Shown piece after piece: positions 37,458 to 48,828 of a stretch of DNA of 63,855 nt; the stretch's first letter is position 1; each line of letters opens with the position of its first letter. Position numbers and translations under genes: made by a program. This DNA comes from Bordetella parapertussis. Its GTDB lineage: Bacteria > Pseudomonadota > Gammaproteobacteria > Burkholderiales > SG8-41. The notes beneath the pieces were generated by a model. That model did no database searches. It was not told the origin of the DNA and saw only the letters and a list, made by a program, of their open reading frames with translations. Where the stretch lies: contig CAMDSO010000008.1 in assembly GCA_945906935.1 (NCBI GenBank), forward strand, positions 1 to 63,855, read 5' to 3'.

Positions 37458-37550
37458 TGGAATTAAAACCGGGGGCAAAGCCTTAATAAGGGTATCAAGG
37501 CACCCGCTCAGGGAGGAGAAACGGGGGACGATCAATGATCATCCATTAAG
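37436..37550 (-). ncRNA. Candidate small RNA with anti-Shine-Dalgarno loop
   Basis: On the minus strand four hairpins follow in a row: 37543-37527 (GATGATC/GATCGTC); 37525-37503 (CCCGTTT/GAGCGGG) exposing the loop CTCCTCCCT (37518-37510); 37501-37480 (GCCTTGATA/TATTAAGGC, 9 bp, loop CCCT); and 37476-37445 (11 bp, GCCCCCGGTTT arm), followed by TTTTTATTT. The last is a perfect intrinsic terminator form. G-U pairs in the first three stems exist only in the minus-strand RNA; on the plus strand they become C-A mismatches. The loop is complementary to ribosome-binding sites. The 5' end is a guess: a weak promoter (TTGCAC, 37586-37581; TTTACT, 37564-37559) would start near 37552. No known family was recognised. 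Confidence 0.6.
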
Positions 37551-37588
37551 TCTGACCAAGTAAAATTTCTAAAGTTCCAAGTGCAAGC

Positions 37589-37596
37589 GATAAAAT
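37589..37596 (+). promoter_or_regulatory. Candidate -10 (GATAAAAT) of hemB
   Basis: GATAAAAT lies 30 bases before the hemB start. It overlaps back-to-back with the putative promoter of the minus-strand small RNA. Confidence 0.4.
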
Positions 37597-37614
37597 AGTT
37601 TTCCACCTTCATAG

Positions 37615-39236
<1,622 letters not shown>

Positions 39237-39271
39237 GGCATGCAACACGCCCCCAAAACCCCGGCCGGGAT

Positions 39272-41572
39272 TTAATTCAGTGGGGCGGCGACGGCCGGCG
39301 CGCCATCCCCGTCTCGTTCCGGTGGCAAAAATTCCTGATAAAAATATTCCGGAATCCCCCGGCCATCGGCTTCGCGCAATCCGCTCTCGGCATTGATGCG
39401 CGCCTGCACCACGCCTTCCGGCACGGATCTCGGAAGTTCTTCAATGCCCTTCAAGGCACGCCCCATGTATGTAATCCATATCGGCAATGCCGCCTGCCCA
39501 CCGGTTTCGTTATGCCCAAGCGTGTGTGGATTGTCGAAACCAATCCAGGAAACGGCAACCAAGCCGGTGCCAAAACCACAGAACCACGCATCAACAAATT
39601 CATTCGTCGTACCGGTCTTACCGCCTAGATCGGTGCGACCGAGCTGCATCGCGCGTGTCGCTGTACCGCTGCGCACGACATCCTGCAAGAGGCTCGTCAT
39701 AATAAAAGCGTTGCGCCCGTCAATTGCGCGCTCTGCGCCCTCGCCCGCCCGATCAGGACGCGCCTGCGCAACAACGTTTCCTTTGGCATCCTCGATTCGC
39801 GAAATGAAGTAGGGCGTCACCCGGAACCCGCCGTTTGCAAATACCGCGTAGCCACCCACCATTTGCATTGGGGTCACGTTACCAGCGCCCAGCGCCATGG
39901 TCAGATAAGGCGGATGATTTTTCGCTTCAAAGCCAAAGCGGGTGATGTAATCCTGCGCATATTGCGGCGTTATCGACTGCAATATGCGCACCGAGACGAG
40001 GTTTTTGGATTTGACCAATGCCGTACGAAGACGCATAGGTCCTTCAAACTTGCCATCGAAGTTTTTCGGCTCCCACGGCTCCGAACCGGTCTGTCTGGCG
40101 TCGAAAGTTAGCGGGGAGTCATTGATAATCGTCGCGGGGGTATAGCCCTTTTCCAAGGCGGCCGAATAAATGAACGGCTTGAAACTCGAACCGGGCTGAC
40201 GCATGGCCTGCGTAACATGATTATATTTATTACGACTGAAATCGAAGCCCCCCACCAGGGCACGCACGGCGCCGTCGGCAGGATCCATTGAAACAAGAGC
40301 GGCCTCTGCCTGGGGCATCTGGGAAATCAGCCACTGGCCTTTTTCATCTTTTTGCACACGTATCAGCGCTCCGCGGCGCAGCTTTTGGTTAGCTGGCGCC
40401 TTTTCACCAATCATCTTCTGTGCGAACTTAAGCCCGTCGCCGCTGATTTCAAACGTCTCACCACCCTTGCGATATACCTTAACCGCCCGCGGACTTACAT
40501 CAAGCACCAGGGCAGGATAAATATCGTCACTCTCGCTTTCGTCCTGCAACGCATCTTCAAAATCTTCTTCGTTTGGACTCGGCCCGAGTTCGGCATAACT
40601 TTCCGCCCCGCGATAACCGCGCCGGCGGTCATACTCGACGAGCCCCTTACGCACTGCCGCATGAGCGGCATCCTGATGGGCAACAGACAGCGTGGTAAAT
40701 ACGCTATATCCGCTGGTATAGGCTTCCTCCTTAAAGCGGTCAAACATGACCTGCCGCACCATCTCCGAAAAGTGATCAGCCTTCACCGAATATTCATTGA
40801 CGTATTTCTTGACGGCCAATACCTGCTTGTCGGCAGTCTGCCATTGCTCGTCGGAAATAAAATTGAGTTCGCGCATGCGGCGCAAAACATATTGCTGCCT
40901 CAATTTCGCCCGCTTCGGATTAACGACAGGGTTAAAACTCGATGGCGCCTTGGGCAACCCGGCAAGCATCGCCATCTCTGCCAGGGAAATTTGTTCTAGC
41001 GGTTTGCCAAAATAAATTTGCGACGCTGCGGCAAAACCGTATGCGCGTTGACCGAGATATATTTGATTCAGATAAAGTTCAAGGATCTGGTCCTTGCTCA
41101 GGCTATGCTCGATCTTGAACGCCAGCAGAACCTCGGTGAATTTCCGTGTCAGTGTTTTTTCTTTGGAGAGAAAAAAGTTACGCGCAACCTGCATCGTGAT
41201 AGTGCTGGCCCCCTGACGCGCACCACCCGATACGAAATTGGAAAACGCCGCCCTCATGACGCCGAGATAATCAACGCCCCCATGCTGATAAAACCGATCG
41301 TCTTCAGCCGCCAGAATGGCATCACGCATACTCTTCGGAACCGCGTCGATCTTGACCACCGCACGGCGTTCCTCACCGAACTCTCCAATGAGCCGCCCTT
41401 CCACACTGTATATCCGCAGGGGTACCTTAGGCTGATAGTCGGTGAGAACGCTCAGGTCCGGCAGCGAGGGAGAGACAATTATTGCTGCAAAAACAATAAC
41501 TAATGCTGCAGCAGCCGTGCATGAAAGGAGCAAACCCAGCGGGAAAAGCCACCAGCGTGAAAACATAGACAT
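39272..41572 (-). CDS. mrcA: Penicillin-binding protein 1A
   Basis: A bifunctional murein synthase of 766 residues: one N-terminal membrane helix (about 10-32), a glycosyltransferase-51 domain with catalytic Glu in AILAAEDDRFYQHGGVDYLG and QGASTITMQVARNFFL, an OB-like insert, and a transpeptidase domain with Ser in QPGSSFKPFIY, SKN in LVKSKNLVS and GGKTGTTNEF. It diverges from pilM, the usual beta/gammaproteobacterial arrangement. Confidence 0.97.
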   Translation of the reverse strand: MSMFSRWWLFPLGLLLSCTAAAALVIVFAAIIVSPSLPDLSVLTDYQPKVPLRIYSVEGRLIGEFGEERRAVVKIDAVPKSMRDAILAAEDDRFYQHGGVDYLGVMRAAFSNFVSGGARQGASTITMQVARNFFLSKEKTLTRKFTEVLLAFKIEHSLSKDQILELYLNQIYLGQRAYGFAAASQIYFGKPLEQISLAEMAMLAGLPKAPSSFNPVVNPKRAKLRQQYVLRRMRELNFISDEQWQTADKQVLAVKKYVNEYSVKADHFSEMVRQVMFDRFKEEAYTSGYSVFTTLSVAHQDAAHAAVRKGLVEYDRRRGYRGAESYAELGPSPNEEDFEDALQDESESDDIYPALVLDVSPRAVKVYRKGGETFEISGDGLKFAQKMIGEKAPANQKLRRGALIRVQKDEKGQWLISQMPQAEAALVSMDPADGAVRALVGGFDFSRNKYNHVTQAMRQPGSSFKPFIYSAALEKGYTPATIINDSPLTFDARQTGSEPWEPKNFDGKFEGPMRLRTALVKSKNLVSVRILQSITPQYAQDYITRFGFEAKNHPPYLTMALGAGNVTPMQMVGGYAVFANGGFRVTPYFISRIEDAKGNVVAQARPDRAGEGAERAIDGRNAFIMTSLLQDVVRSGTATRAMQLGRTDLGGKTGTTNEFVDAWFCGFGTGLVAVSWIGFDNPHTLGHNETGGQAALPIWITYMGRALKGIEELPRSVPEGVVQARINAESGLREADGRGIPEYFYQEFLPPERDGDGAPAVAAPLN

Positions 41573-41589
41573 AGGGAAAACTTATAGAT

Positions 41590-41607
41590 TGTTGTAAAAT
41601 AACAACA
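41590..41607. repeat. Small inverted repeat in the mrcA-pilM divergent gap
   Basis: TGTTGT-AAAATA-ACAACA, 18 bases upstream of mrcA. The 223-base AT-rich gap must hold the promoters of both mrcA and the pilus operon, but no hexamer pair stands out. The repeat could be an operator or leader hairpin of mrcA. Confidence 0.25.
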
Positions 41608-41795
41608 TCTTAGTGGGGCAAGTTAAAAAAATACCTGCGAAATTAGAGCGTCGCTTCAGGGCGATTACGTTATATTGAACCGACGCATTATAGACAGCGT
41701 GCCTCGCAAAAAATAGGCAAGGGGAAAAACTTTACTTAACTGACGCTTGTTGTTACTATTTAAAGTAAATTATGTAAATTGCATCTAACTCACCA

Positions 41796-42902
41796 ATGCT
41801 TAAGGGAAAATTGAAATTCGACATCGGATTTATTGAGCGCCTTTTCAAGTCAAAGGCGCCGCCCTTGATTGGCTGCGACATCAGCACATCAGCGGTCAAG
41901 CTGGTGGAGATCGTGGAGACCAGCAAGGGCCTCTACCGGATCGAGCGCTATGTAATCGAACCGCTGCCGCGTGATGCCGTGGTCGATGGCAACATCATTA
42001 ATCTGGGCGCGGTCAGTGATGGCATGAAACGCGGCTGGAAACGCATGGGAACAAACGTCAAGAATATCGCCCTGGCACTGCCTACCGCGGCAGTCATCAC
42101 AAAAAAAATCAACGTCCCCGCCGGACAAAGCGACAGTGAACTCGAAATACAAGTCGAATCTGAAGCCAATCAATACATCCCGTTTGCTCTCGACGAGGTC
42201 AATCTGGATTTTCAGGTAATCGGACCGGCGCCGAATAACCCCGAAGACATTGAAATCCTGATTGCGGCATCGCGCAAAGACAAGATTGAAGACCGCATCG
42301 CTGCCGCGGAAGCCGCCGGTCTAAAGCCTATCGTAGTAGACGTAGAGTCGTTCGCAACGCAAACGGCTTTTGAACTTATCGCGCGACAACTCCCGGACAA
42401 CGGAAAAGACCTGAATATTGCGATCGTCGATATTGGTACTTCCGTTATGAATATGAACGTATTACGCAACGGCCAGTCAGTCTACATGCGTGAACAACCG
42501 TTCGGTGGCAATCAACTTACCCAAGAAATACAAAGGGTTTTCGGCATGTCGCCAGAAGAAGCCGAGGCGGCCAAACGCGCTGGCGGACTCCCGGATAATT
42601 ACGATGCCGAAGTGCTTCTACCTTTCCTCGACACCCTCGGACTCGAAGTCGCACGCGCCCTGCAGTTTTTCTTCACATCAACTCAATTCAGCCAAGTTAA
42701 TCATATCGTCATGTCAGGCGGCTGCGCGGCGATTCCTGGTATTGCAGAAGTCGTAAGTCGCCGTGCTTCGGTCAGCACCTTGATAGCGAATCCTTTTGCA
42801 AACATGGCGCTATCTTCAAAAATCCGGCCCAAATATTTGACAACCGATGCGCCCTCCCTGATGGTCGCTTGCGGTCTGGCTATGCGGAGATTTGACGAAT
42901 GA
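41796..42902 (+). CDS. pilM: Type IV pilus assembly protein PilM
   Basis: PilM is the cytoplasmic actin-like (FtsA-fold) component that binds the N-terminus of PilN. At 368 residues it has LIGCDISTSAVKLVEI at the start, the nucleotide-site blocks IAIVDIGTSVMNMNVL and HIVMSGGCAAIPGIAEVV, and the helical insert with EAEAAKRAGGLP. It leads pilMNOPQ. Confidence 0.97.
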   Translation: MLKGKLKFDIGFIERLFKSKAPPLIGCDISTSAVKLVEIVETSKGLYRIERYVIEPLPRDAVVDGNIINLGAVSDGMKRGWKRMGTNVKNIALALPTAAVITKKINVPAGQSDSELEIQVESEANQYIPFALDEVNLDFQVIGPAPNNPEDIEILIAASRKDKIEDRIAAAEAAGLKPIVVDVESFATQTAFELIARQLPDNGKDLNIAIVDIGTSVMNMNVLRNGQSVYMREQPFGGNQLTQEIQRVFGMSPEEAEAAKRAGGLPDNYDAEVLLPFLDTLGLEVARALQFFFTSTQFSQVNHIVMSGGCAAIPGIAEVVSRRASVSTLIANPFANMALSSKIRPKYLTTDAPSLMVACGLAMRRFDE

Positions 42903-43669
42903 TCCGCATAAACCTGCTGCCGCACCGGGAAATTAGGCGGAAACAGCAACAAAAAGAGTTTTTTGCATTGCTTGGCGCGGTCATCGGGTTGGGTGCTGCC
43001 GCATGGTTTGCAGTGCACTCTTATCTAGGTGGGCAACTCGAGGAGCAGGATGGTCGTAACGGTTATCTGGAATCCGAAATTGCAGTGCTCGATAAACAAA
43101 TCGACGAAATTAAAAAATTAAAAGAACAAACCTCTGCTCTTTTGCAACGCAAGACGATAGTCGAATCGCTACAGGCAAACCGTGCAGAAACAGTATACCT
43201 GCTTGATCAGTTGGTACGTCAGCTGCCGGATGGGGTCTATCTAAAATCCGTTAGCCAAAAAGTCAATACGGTGACGGTCAACGGCTATGCGCAATCAAAT
43301 GCCCGAGTGTCTACCTTCATGCGAAATCTGGAGTCATCCGCCTATCTCGAAAAACCTGTATTAATCGAAATCAAGGCGCTAGCCGACAAGAATTCGCGGC
43401 TTAGTGAATTCAGCCTGAGCGTCTTGCTCACTCGCAGCAAGGAAGATCAATCGCCGGCCAAAAAGCCCGCCGCGAAACCGGTGGCGGGTGCGGCGGGTGT
43501 GATGCCGTCAACGACTGAAGTTGGACAGACTGAGATTTTGGCTGCGCCGGCGATCGTGCGAAATGAACTCTCGCCCGCCAGCAGCCCTGCTTTCTCGGCA
43601 GTAACCGCGCCAACCGTCATCGCCACGGCAAACATCAAGATGTCTGATCGTTTAGCCCAACTCAGATAA
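42899..43669 (+). CDS. pilN: Type IV pilus assembly protein PilN
   Basis: PilN is a bitopic inner-membrane protein. Its conserved cytoplasmic INLLPHRE (residues 3-11) binds PilM; a transmembrane helix follows at about 20-42, a coiled coil at 45-87 and a ferredoxin-like periplasmic domain to about 182. At 256 residues it is longer than the usual 180-200: the last 65 are Ala/Pro/Thr-rich low complexity. The start overlaps the pilM stop by four bases. Confidence 0.95.
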   Translation: MIRINLLPHREIRRKQQQKEFFALLGAVIGLGAAAWFAVHSYLGGQLEEQDGRNGYLESEIAVLDKQIDEIKKLKEQTSALLQRKTIVESLQANRAETVYLLDQLVRQLPDGVYLKSVSQKVNTVTVNGYAQSNARVSTFMRNLESSAYLEKPVLIEIKALADKNSRLSEFSLSVLLTRSKEDQSPAKKPAAKPVAGAAGVMPSTTEVGQTEILAAPAIVRNELSPASSPAFSAVTAPTVIATANIKMSDRLAQLR

Positions 43670-43675
43670 TTAATC

Positions 43676-44311
43676 ATGATGACACTGGATGATTTAAGAC
43701 GCCTCGACCCGAAAGACATCGGTAATTGGCCAGCACTTCCCAAACTGGGGGTGCTGCTATTAGCCTTCATTGGCTGCCTTGCTACAAGCTACATTTTTGA
43801 TTGGCAGGATCAAGTTGATGCCATCGACGCGTCAAAACAAAAAGAACTGAAGTTACGAGATACCTTTCTGGACAAGAGAAAACAGGCAGTCGACCTCGAC
43901 GCCTACCGCAAACAACTCGATGACATCGAAAAATCCTTCGGCACCCTGTTGAAGCAGCTGCCCAGCAAATCGGAAATGGAAGCACTGCTGACGGACATAA
44001 ACCAGGCGGGACTCGGTCGCGGCCTGCAATTTGAATTATTCAGGCCCGCGGCTAACGAAACGATTTCAGAATTTTATGCGGAACTGCCTATTACTATCCG
44101 GGTTACGGGCAATTACCACGACATGGGATCTTTCGCGAGCGACATTTCCAGACTATCGCGTATTGTCCTGCTTAATGACATTGCCATGACGCAATCAGCC
44201 TCGGGCGTGTTATCGATGGATGCTGTAGCAAAAACTTATCGATACCTTGATGAAAATGAAATCGCCAAGCAGAAAAAATCTGCGAAAGACAGCAAGGCAG
44301 CTAAAAAATGA
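43676..44311 (+). CDS. pilO: Type IV pilus assembly protein PilO
   Basis: PilO dimerises with PilN to link the inner-membrane platform with PilP. The 211-residue protein has one membrane helix at about 25-43, a coiled coil (about 50-105), the PilO core (ELPITIRVTGNYHDMGSFAS) and a Lys/Ala-rich tail. It comes six bases after pilN and overlaps pilP by four. Confidence 0.96.
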   Translation: MMTLDDLRRLDPKDIGNWPALPKLGVLLLAFIGCLATSYIFDWQDQVDAIDASKQKELKLRDTFLDKRKQAVDLDAYRKQLDDIEKSFGTLLKQLPSKSEMEALLTDINQAGLGRGLQFELFRPAANETISEFYAELPITIRVTGNYHDMGSFASDISRLSRIVLLNDIAMTQSASGVLSMDAVAKTYRYLDENEIAKQKKSAKDSKAAKK

Positions 44312-44820
44312 TGCTCCGCGCCGTTCTCATCGGTATTTCGTTGCTTGCGCTAGCTTCCTGCAGTGGAGAGCAATATTCTGATCTTCGCCAATTTGTTAAA
44401 GAGTCTGATTCGCTGCCGCGCGGCAGGATTCCGCCCTTGCCGGACGTCAAACCTTACGAGCCATTCAGTTACAACGCCTACGAACTGGTCGACCCGTTCA
44501 AGCCGCGCAAAATCGAGCCCCCAAAATCAGCTACCGCCGGCGGCATCCAGCCGGATTTGAACCGGCGCAAAGAACCTCTTGAATCTTATCCGATAGAAAA
44601 CCTGCGAATGGTCGGGGCTTTACAACAGGGTAAAGCCAATTTTGCCTTGATCAAAAGTCCGGATAACAATTTGTTTCGTGTGAAATCCGGTAACTACATG
44701 GGGCAAAACTTCGGCCTGATTACGGAAATCAGCGAAACAGCTATAAAGGTTAAGGAAATCGTTCAGGACAGCGGCGGCGATTGGGCTGAGCGCATTAGCA
44801 CGATCACACTGGTTGAGTAG
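44308..44820 (+). CDS. pilP: Type IV pilus assembly lipoprotein PilP
   Basis: PilP is an inner-membrane lipoprotein that connects PilNO to the PilQ secretin. The 170-residue precursor has the lipobox LASC at 16-19 and the segments FVDPFKPRK-like ELVDPFKPRKI and YPIENLRMVGALQQGKANFA, with the typical GQNFGLI strand. It needs Lgt for anchoring. Confidence 0.95.
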   Translation: MMLRAVLIGISLLALASCSGEQYSDLRQFVKESDSLPRGRIPPLPDVKPYEPFSYNAYELVDPFKPRKIEPPKSATAGGIQPDLNRRKEPLESYPIENLRMVGALQQGKANFALIKSPDNNLFRVKSGNYMGQNFGLITEISETAIKVKEIVQDSGGDWAERISTITLVE

Positions 44821-44886
44821 ACACAAAAATCCGTTGGGTATGGCGTGCATTTGTGCCGCGCGCGCAGCTAAGACAGGAGCAAGACT

Positions 44887-47034
44887 ATGAGTACCCGTAA
44901 AAAACTTTTAGCCATTTCGACTCGAATTGCGGTGGCATTGGCAATGTGCCTGCCAGCCACAGGCTCTTGGAGCCAAAACACGTCGCAGGCATTGCCGAAC
45001 AGCATAGAGGCGATAGATGTTGCGGGCCAGCAAGGCGGCAACATTGTGGTTCGCATAACGCTCAAAACCGCACCTGTCAATCCTCCGGTTGGTTTTACCG
45101 TGAATGACCCACCACGTATCGCCTTTGACTTCGCAGGCACCGCTAACGGGCTTGGCAAAAATATGCGTGAGGTCGGTGAAGGTGATTTGCGCCTGATGAA
45201 CATCGTGCAAGCTGGCGATCGCACTCGCGTGGTGATGAATCTGACCAAGCCACTGGGCTACGACACCCGTATCGACGGAAAAACCGTGGTCATCACGTTG
45301 CAAGGAACAAGGCCTGCAGGCGCGACCGCAAATACTACGGCTCCGGTGACGTCTCATTTCGCGGAGACGAAACCAAATGATGATCGCCATGCGTTACGGG
45401 ATATCAGTTTTCGCCGCGGCCCCAACGGCGAAGGCCGGATTATTGTTGATCTTTCGGATAATGCGGTGGGTATTGACCTGCGCCAGCAGGGCAAAAATCT
45501 GATCATCGAGTTCGCTAACACGTCGCTGCCGAAAAATCTTGAGCGCCGCCTTGACGTTTTGGACTTTGCAACCCCCGTACAAACCATCGATGCGTTTATG
45601 CAAGCAGGCAATTCCCGTATCGCCATAGAACCGAAAGGGTTGTGGGAACACTCAGCCTATCAAACCGACAACCGCTTTATCGTGGAAATCAAACCAATTG
45701 TTGAAGACCCGACCAAACTGATACAGGGCTCAAAAGTCGGCTATACAGGCGAGAAGCTGTCGCTCAATTTTCAGAATGTTGAAGTGCGTGCCGTGTTACA
45801 GGTCATCGCCGACTTTACGGGGTTTAATTTCATTACTAGCGATACCGTGGGCGGCAACCTGACCCTGCGCCTAAAAGATGTCCCGTGGGACCAAGCCTTG
45901 GACATCATCTTGCAGACCAAGGGACTCGACATGCGCAAGAATGGCAACGTGGTGTGGATTGCACCCCGTGACGAGCTTGCAACCAAAGAAAAGCTTGCGC
46001 TCGAATCACAAGCCCAGATCGCCGATCTGGAGCCGGTCAGGACAGAATCCTTTCAGCTCAATTACCAAAAAGCCGATGCGCTGCAGAAACTGGTTGGGGA
46101 CAAGGCGCAACCCATCCTTTCAAAACGCGGTAGCGCAGTGGTCGATGCAAGAACCAATACGCTGTTCGTGCAGGACACCCCAAGTCGACTCGAACAAGTC
46201 AGGGCACTCATCAAGAAGATTGATATCCCGGTACGTCAGGTGTTAATTGAGGCGCGCATCGTTGAGGCTTCGGACACTTTCAGTCGCAACCTTGGTGCTC
46301 GTTTGGGCTTAAGCGACCGGGCTGGCGGACAAGGCTTGCTCAATAGCTCCAATCGCGTGACCTATGGCGGCTCTCTCGATACAACCGCGTACACCACAAC
46401 ACAGATCGCGTCACCCGTTCCTACGCTCCCCCAGTCGCTCGGCGTAAATCTGCCGACGACCGGTCTGAACGGCTCTACGCCCGGTGTATTTTCAATGATC
46501 CTGTTTAACGAAGGTTTGACGCGCTTTATCAACATGGAGGTTTCGGCCCTCCAGGCGGACGGCAAAGGAAAGATCATCTCCAGTCCGAGGGTCATTACTG
46601 CCGATCAAGTCGAAGCGACCATCGAACAGGGCACGCAAATCCCTTATCAACAAGCCACCTCCAGTGGTGCGACCAGCGTAGCGTTCAAATCTGCGTCGCT
46701 CAGTCTGAAAGTAAAACCACAAATCACCCCCGACGACAATGTCATTATGGATTTGAATATTCATAAAGATAGCGTCGGCACCGTAACATCGTCAGGCCCG
46801 TCGATTGATACCAAACAGATCACAACGTCGGTACTGGTGCAGAACGGCGGAACCGTTGTGATTGGCGGTATTTATTCGCAAACTGAAAGCAATACGACTA
46901 CAAAAATCCCGCTTTTGGGCGATGCGCCGTTTATCGGCTTCCTCTTCAGAAACAATTCAAAAACGGACAACAAAAGCGAACTGTTGATTTTTATCAGCCC
47001 GAAAATTGTAAAAACCAATTTGGGCCTGCGTTAA
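44887..47034 (+). CDS. pilQ: Type IV pilus secretin PilQ
   Basis: PilQ forms the outer-membrane pore for the pilus. The 715-residue precursor has a signal peptide (cleaved near residue 28), two AMIN domains that bind peptidoglycan (about 38-140 and 165-265), a secretin/TonB short N-domain (KLSLNFQNVEVRAVLQVIAD), an N1 domain (RTNTLFVQDTPSRLEQVRAL) and the secretin core (VQNGGTVVIGGIYSQ; LGDAPFIGFLFRN). AGGAG lies just before the ATG. A strong terminator closes the pil operon. Confidence 0.97.
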   Translation: MSTRKKLLAISTRIAVALAMCLPATGSWSQNTSQALPNSIEAIDVAGQQGGNIVVRITLKTAPVNPPVGFTVNDPPRIAFDFAGTANGLGKNMREVGEGDLRLMNIVQAGDRTRVVMNLTKPLGYDTRIDGKTVVITLQGTRPAGATANTTAPVTSHFAETKPNDDRHALRDISFRRGPNGEGRIIVDLSDNAVGIDLRQQGKNLIIEFANTSLPKNLERRLDVLDFATPVQTIDAFMQAGNSRIAIEPKGLWEHSAYQTDNRFIVEIKPIVEDPTKLIQGSKVGYTGEKLSLNFQNVEVRAVLQVIADFTGFNFITSDTVGGNLTLRLKDVPWDQALDIILQTKGLDMRKNGNVVWIAPRDELATKEKLALESQAQIADLEPVRTESFQLNYQKADALQKLVGDKAQPILSKRGSAVVDARTNTLFVQDTPSRLEQVRALIKKIDIPVRQVLIEARIVEASDTFSRNLGARLGLSDRAGGQGLLNSSNRVTYGGSLDTTAYTTTQIASPVPTLPQSLGVNLPTTGLNGSTPGVFSMILFNEGLTRFINMEVSALQADGKGKIISSPRVITADQVEATIEQGTQIPYQQATSSGATSVAFKSASLSLKVKPQITPDDNVIMDLNIHKDSVGTVTSSGPSIDTKQITTSVLVQNGGTVVIGGIYSQTESNTTTKIPLLGDAPFIGFLFRNNSKTDNKSELLIFISPKIVKTNLGLR

Positions 47035-47050
47035 ATCCTCCTCTTTATTT

Positions 47051-47084
47051 ACAAAAAACCCGGCCCCATGGCCGGGTTTTTTGT
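47051..47084 (+). terminator. Terminator of the pil operon
   Basis: A 15-bp inverted repeat with arm ACAAAAAACCCGGCC, loop CCAT and a T6 tract within the right arm. It works on either strand in principle, but only the plus strand has a gene upstream. Confidence 0.93.
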
Positions 47085-47115
47085 CTGCCTCGATTAAGTG
47101 CGGGAGACAATTCGG

Positions 47116-47123
47116 GATAAAAT
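47116..47123 (+). promoter_or_regulatory. Candidate -10 (GATAAAAT) directly before aroK
   Basis: GATAAAAT ends seven bases before the aroK ATG, so transcription would begin on or next to the start codon. No ribosome-binding site is seen. Confidence 0.4.
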
Positions 47124-47129
47124 GTCGCA

Positions 47130-47729
47130 ATGCCACAGCCTCTCGAAAAGCCGGTCAACAAAACATTGACGCCAGGGAACATCTATCTGGTCGGATTAAT
47201 GGGGGCGGGCAAAACATCCGTCGGTCGCTATCTTGCCAAGAATCTTGGAAAGACGTTCTATGATTGCGACCACGAAGTAGAACGCCGAACCGGCGTCAAG
47301 ATCCCGTTGATTTTCGAGATTGAAGGTGAGCAGGGTTTTCGCGTCCGCGAAGCATCGGTGTTGAGTGAACTGACCAAGCTTCAGGATGTGGTTCTGGCCA
47401 CAGGGGGGGGCGCAGTTATCCGCGCCGAAAACCGTCGCGAGCTTGCCAGTCACGGCACAGTCATTTATCTACGCGCTTCACCTTCCGACCTCTGGCAACG
47501 CACGCGCAACGATCGCAACCGCCCACTGTTGCAAACGGCGGATCCCTTGGGGAAGCTTGAGCAGCTTTTTTTAGAGCGTGATCCGCTCTACCGTGAAATC
47601 GCCTCGATCATCGAAGACACTGGTAGCCAAAGCGTGCGTACCTTAGCGCAACGTCTGCAACAAAGGCTGCAGGAAAAGGTAGAGCTTCTTGCGCCGGAAA
47701 TGCCAGGGCCGCCCATTGAACAGCCATGA
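47130..47729 (+). CDS. aroK: Shikimate kinase
   Basis: AroK phosphorylates shikimate. The 199-residue protein has Walker [13 protein letters not shown], the shikimate-binding DCDHEVERR and [10 protein letters not shown], and the TGGGAV loop; lid residues are in [10 protein letters not shown] short Pro-rich tail exceeds the family core. The ATG at 47130 lies seven bases after a -10-like box and lacks a ribosome-binding site, so translation may be leaderless. An ATG three to four codons inside is not available; the frame and conserved LVGLMGAGK near residue 20 fit this start. Confidence 0.96.
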   Translation: MPQPLEKPVNKTLTPGNIYLVGLMGAGKTSVGRYLAKNLGKTFYDCDHEVERRTGVKIPLIFEIEGEQGFRVREASVLSELTKLQDVVLATGGGAVIRAENRRELASHGTVIYLRASPSDLWQRTRNDRNRPLLQTADPLGKLEQLFLERDPLYREIASIIEDTGSQSVRTLAQRLQQRLQEKVELLAPEMPGPPIEQP

Positions 47730-47736
47730 ATTCAAA

Positions 47737-48820
<1,084 letters not shown>

Positions 48821-48828
<8 letters not shown>

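Noticed and set aside
37445-37476. Hairpin as terminator of engB
   Set aside because: It includes the engB stop codon and is followed on the plus strand by AAAGCC, not T; the U-tract is on the minus strand.
37511-37550. Plus-strand leader peptide before hemB (GGGAGGAG followed by a four-codon ATG-TAA frame)
   Set aside because: The distance from GGAG to the ATG is too long and the purine run is explained as the complement of the small-RNA loop.
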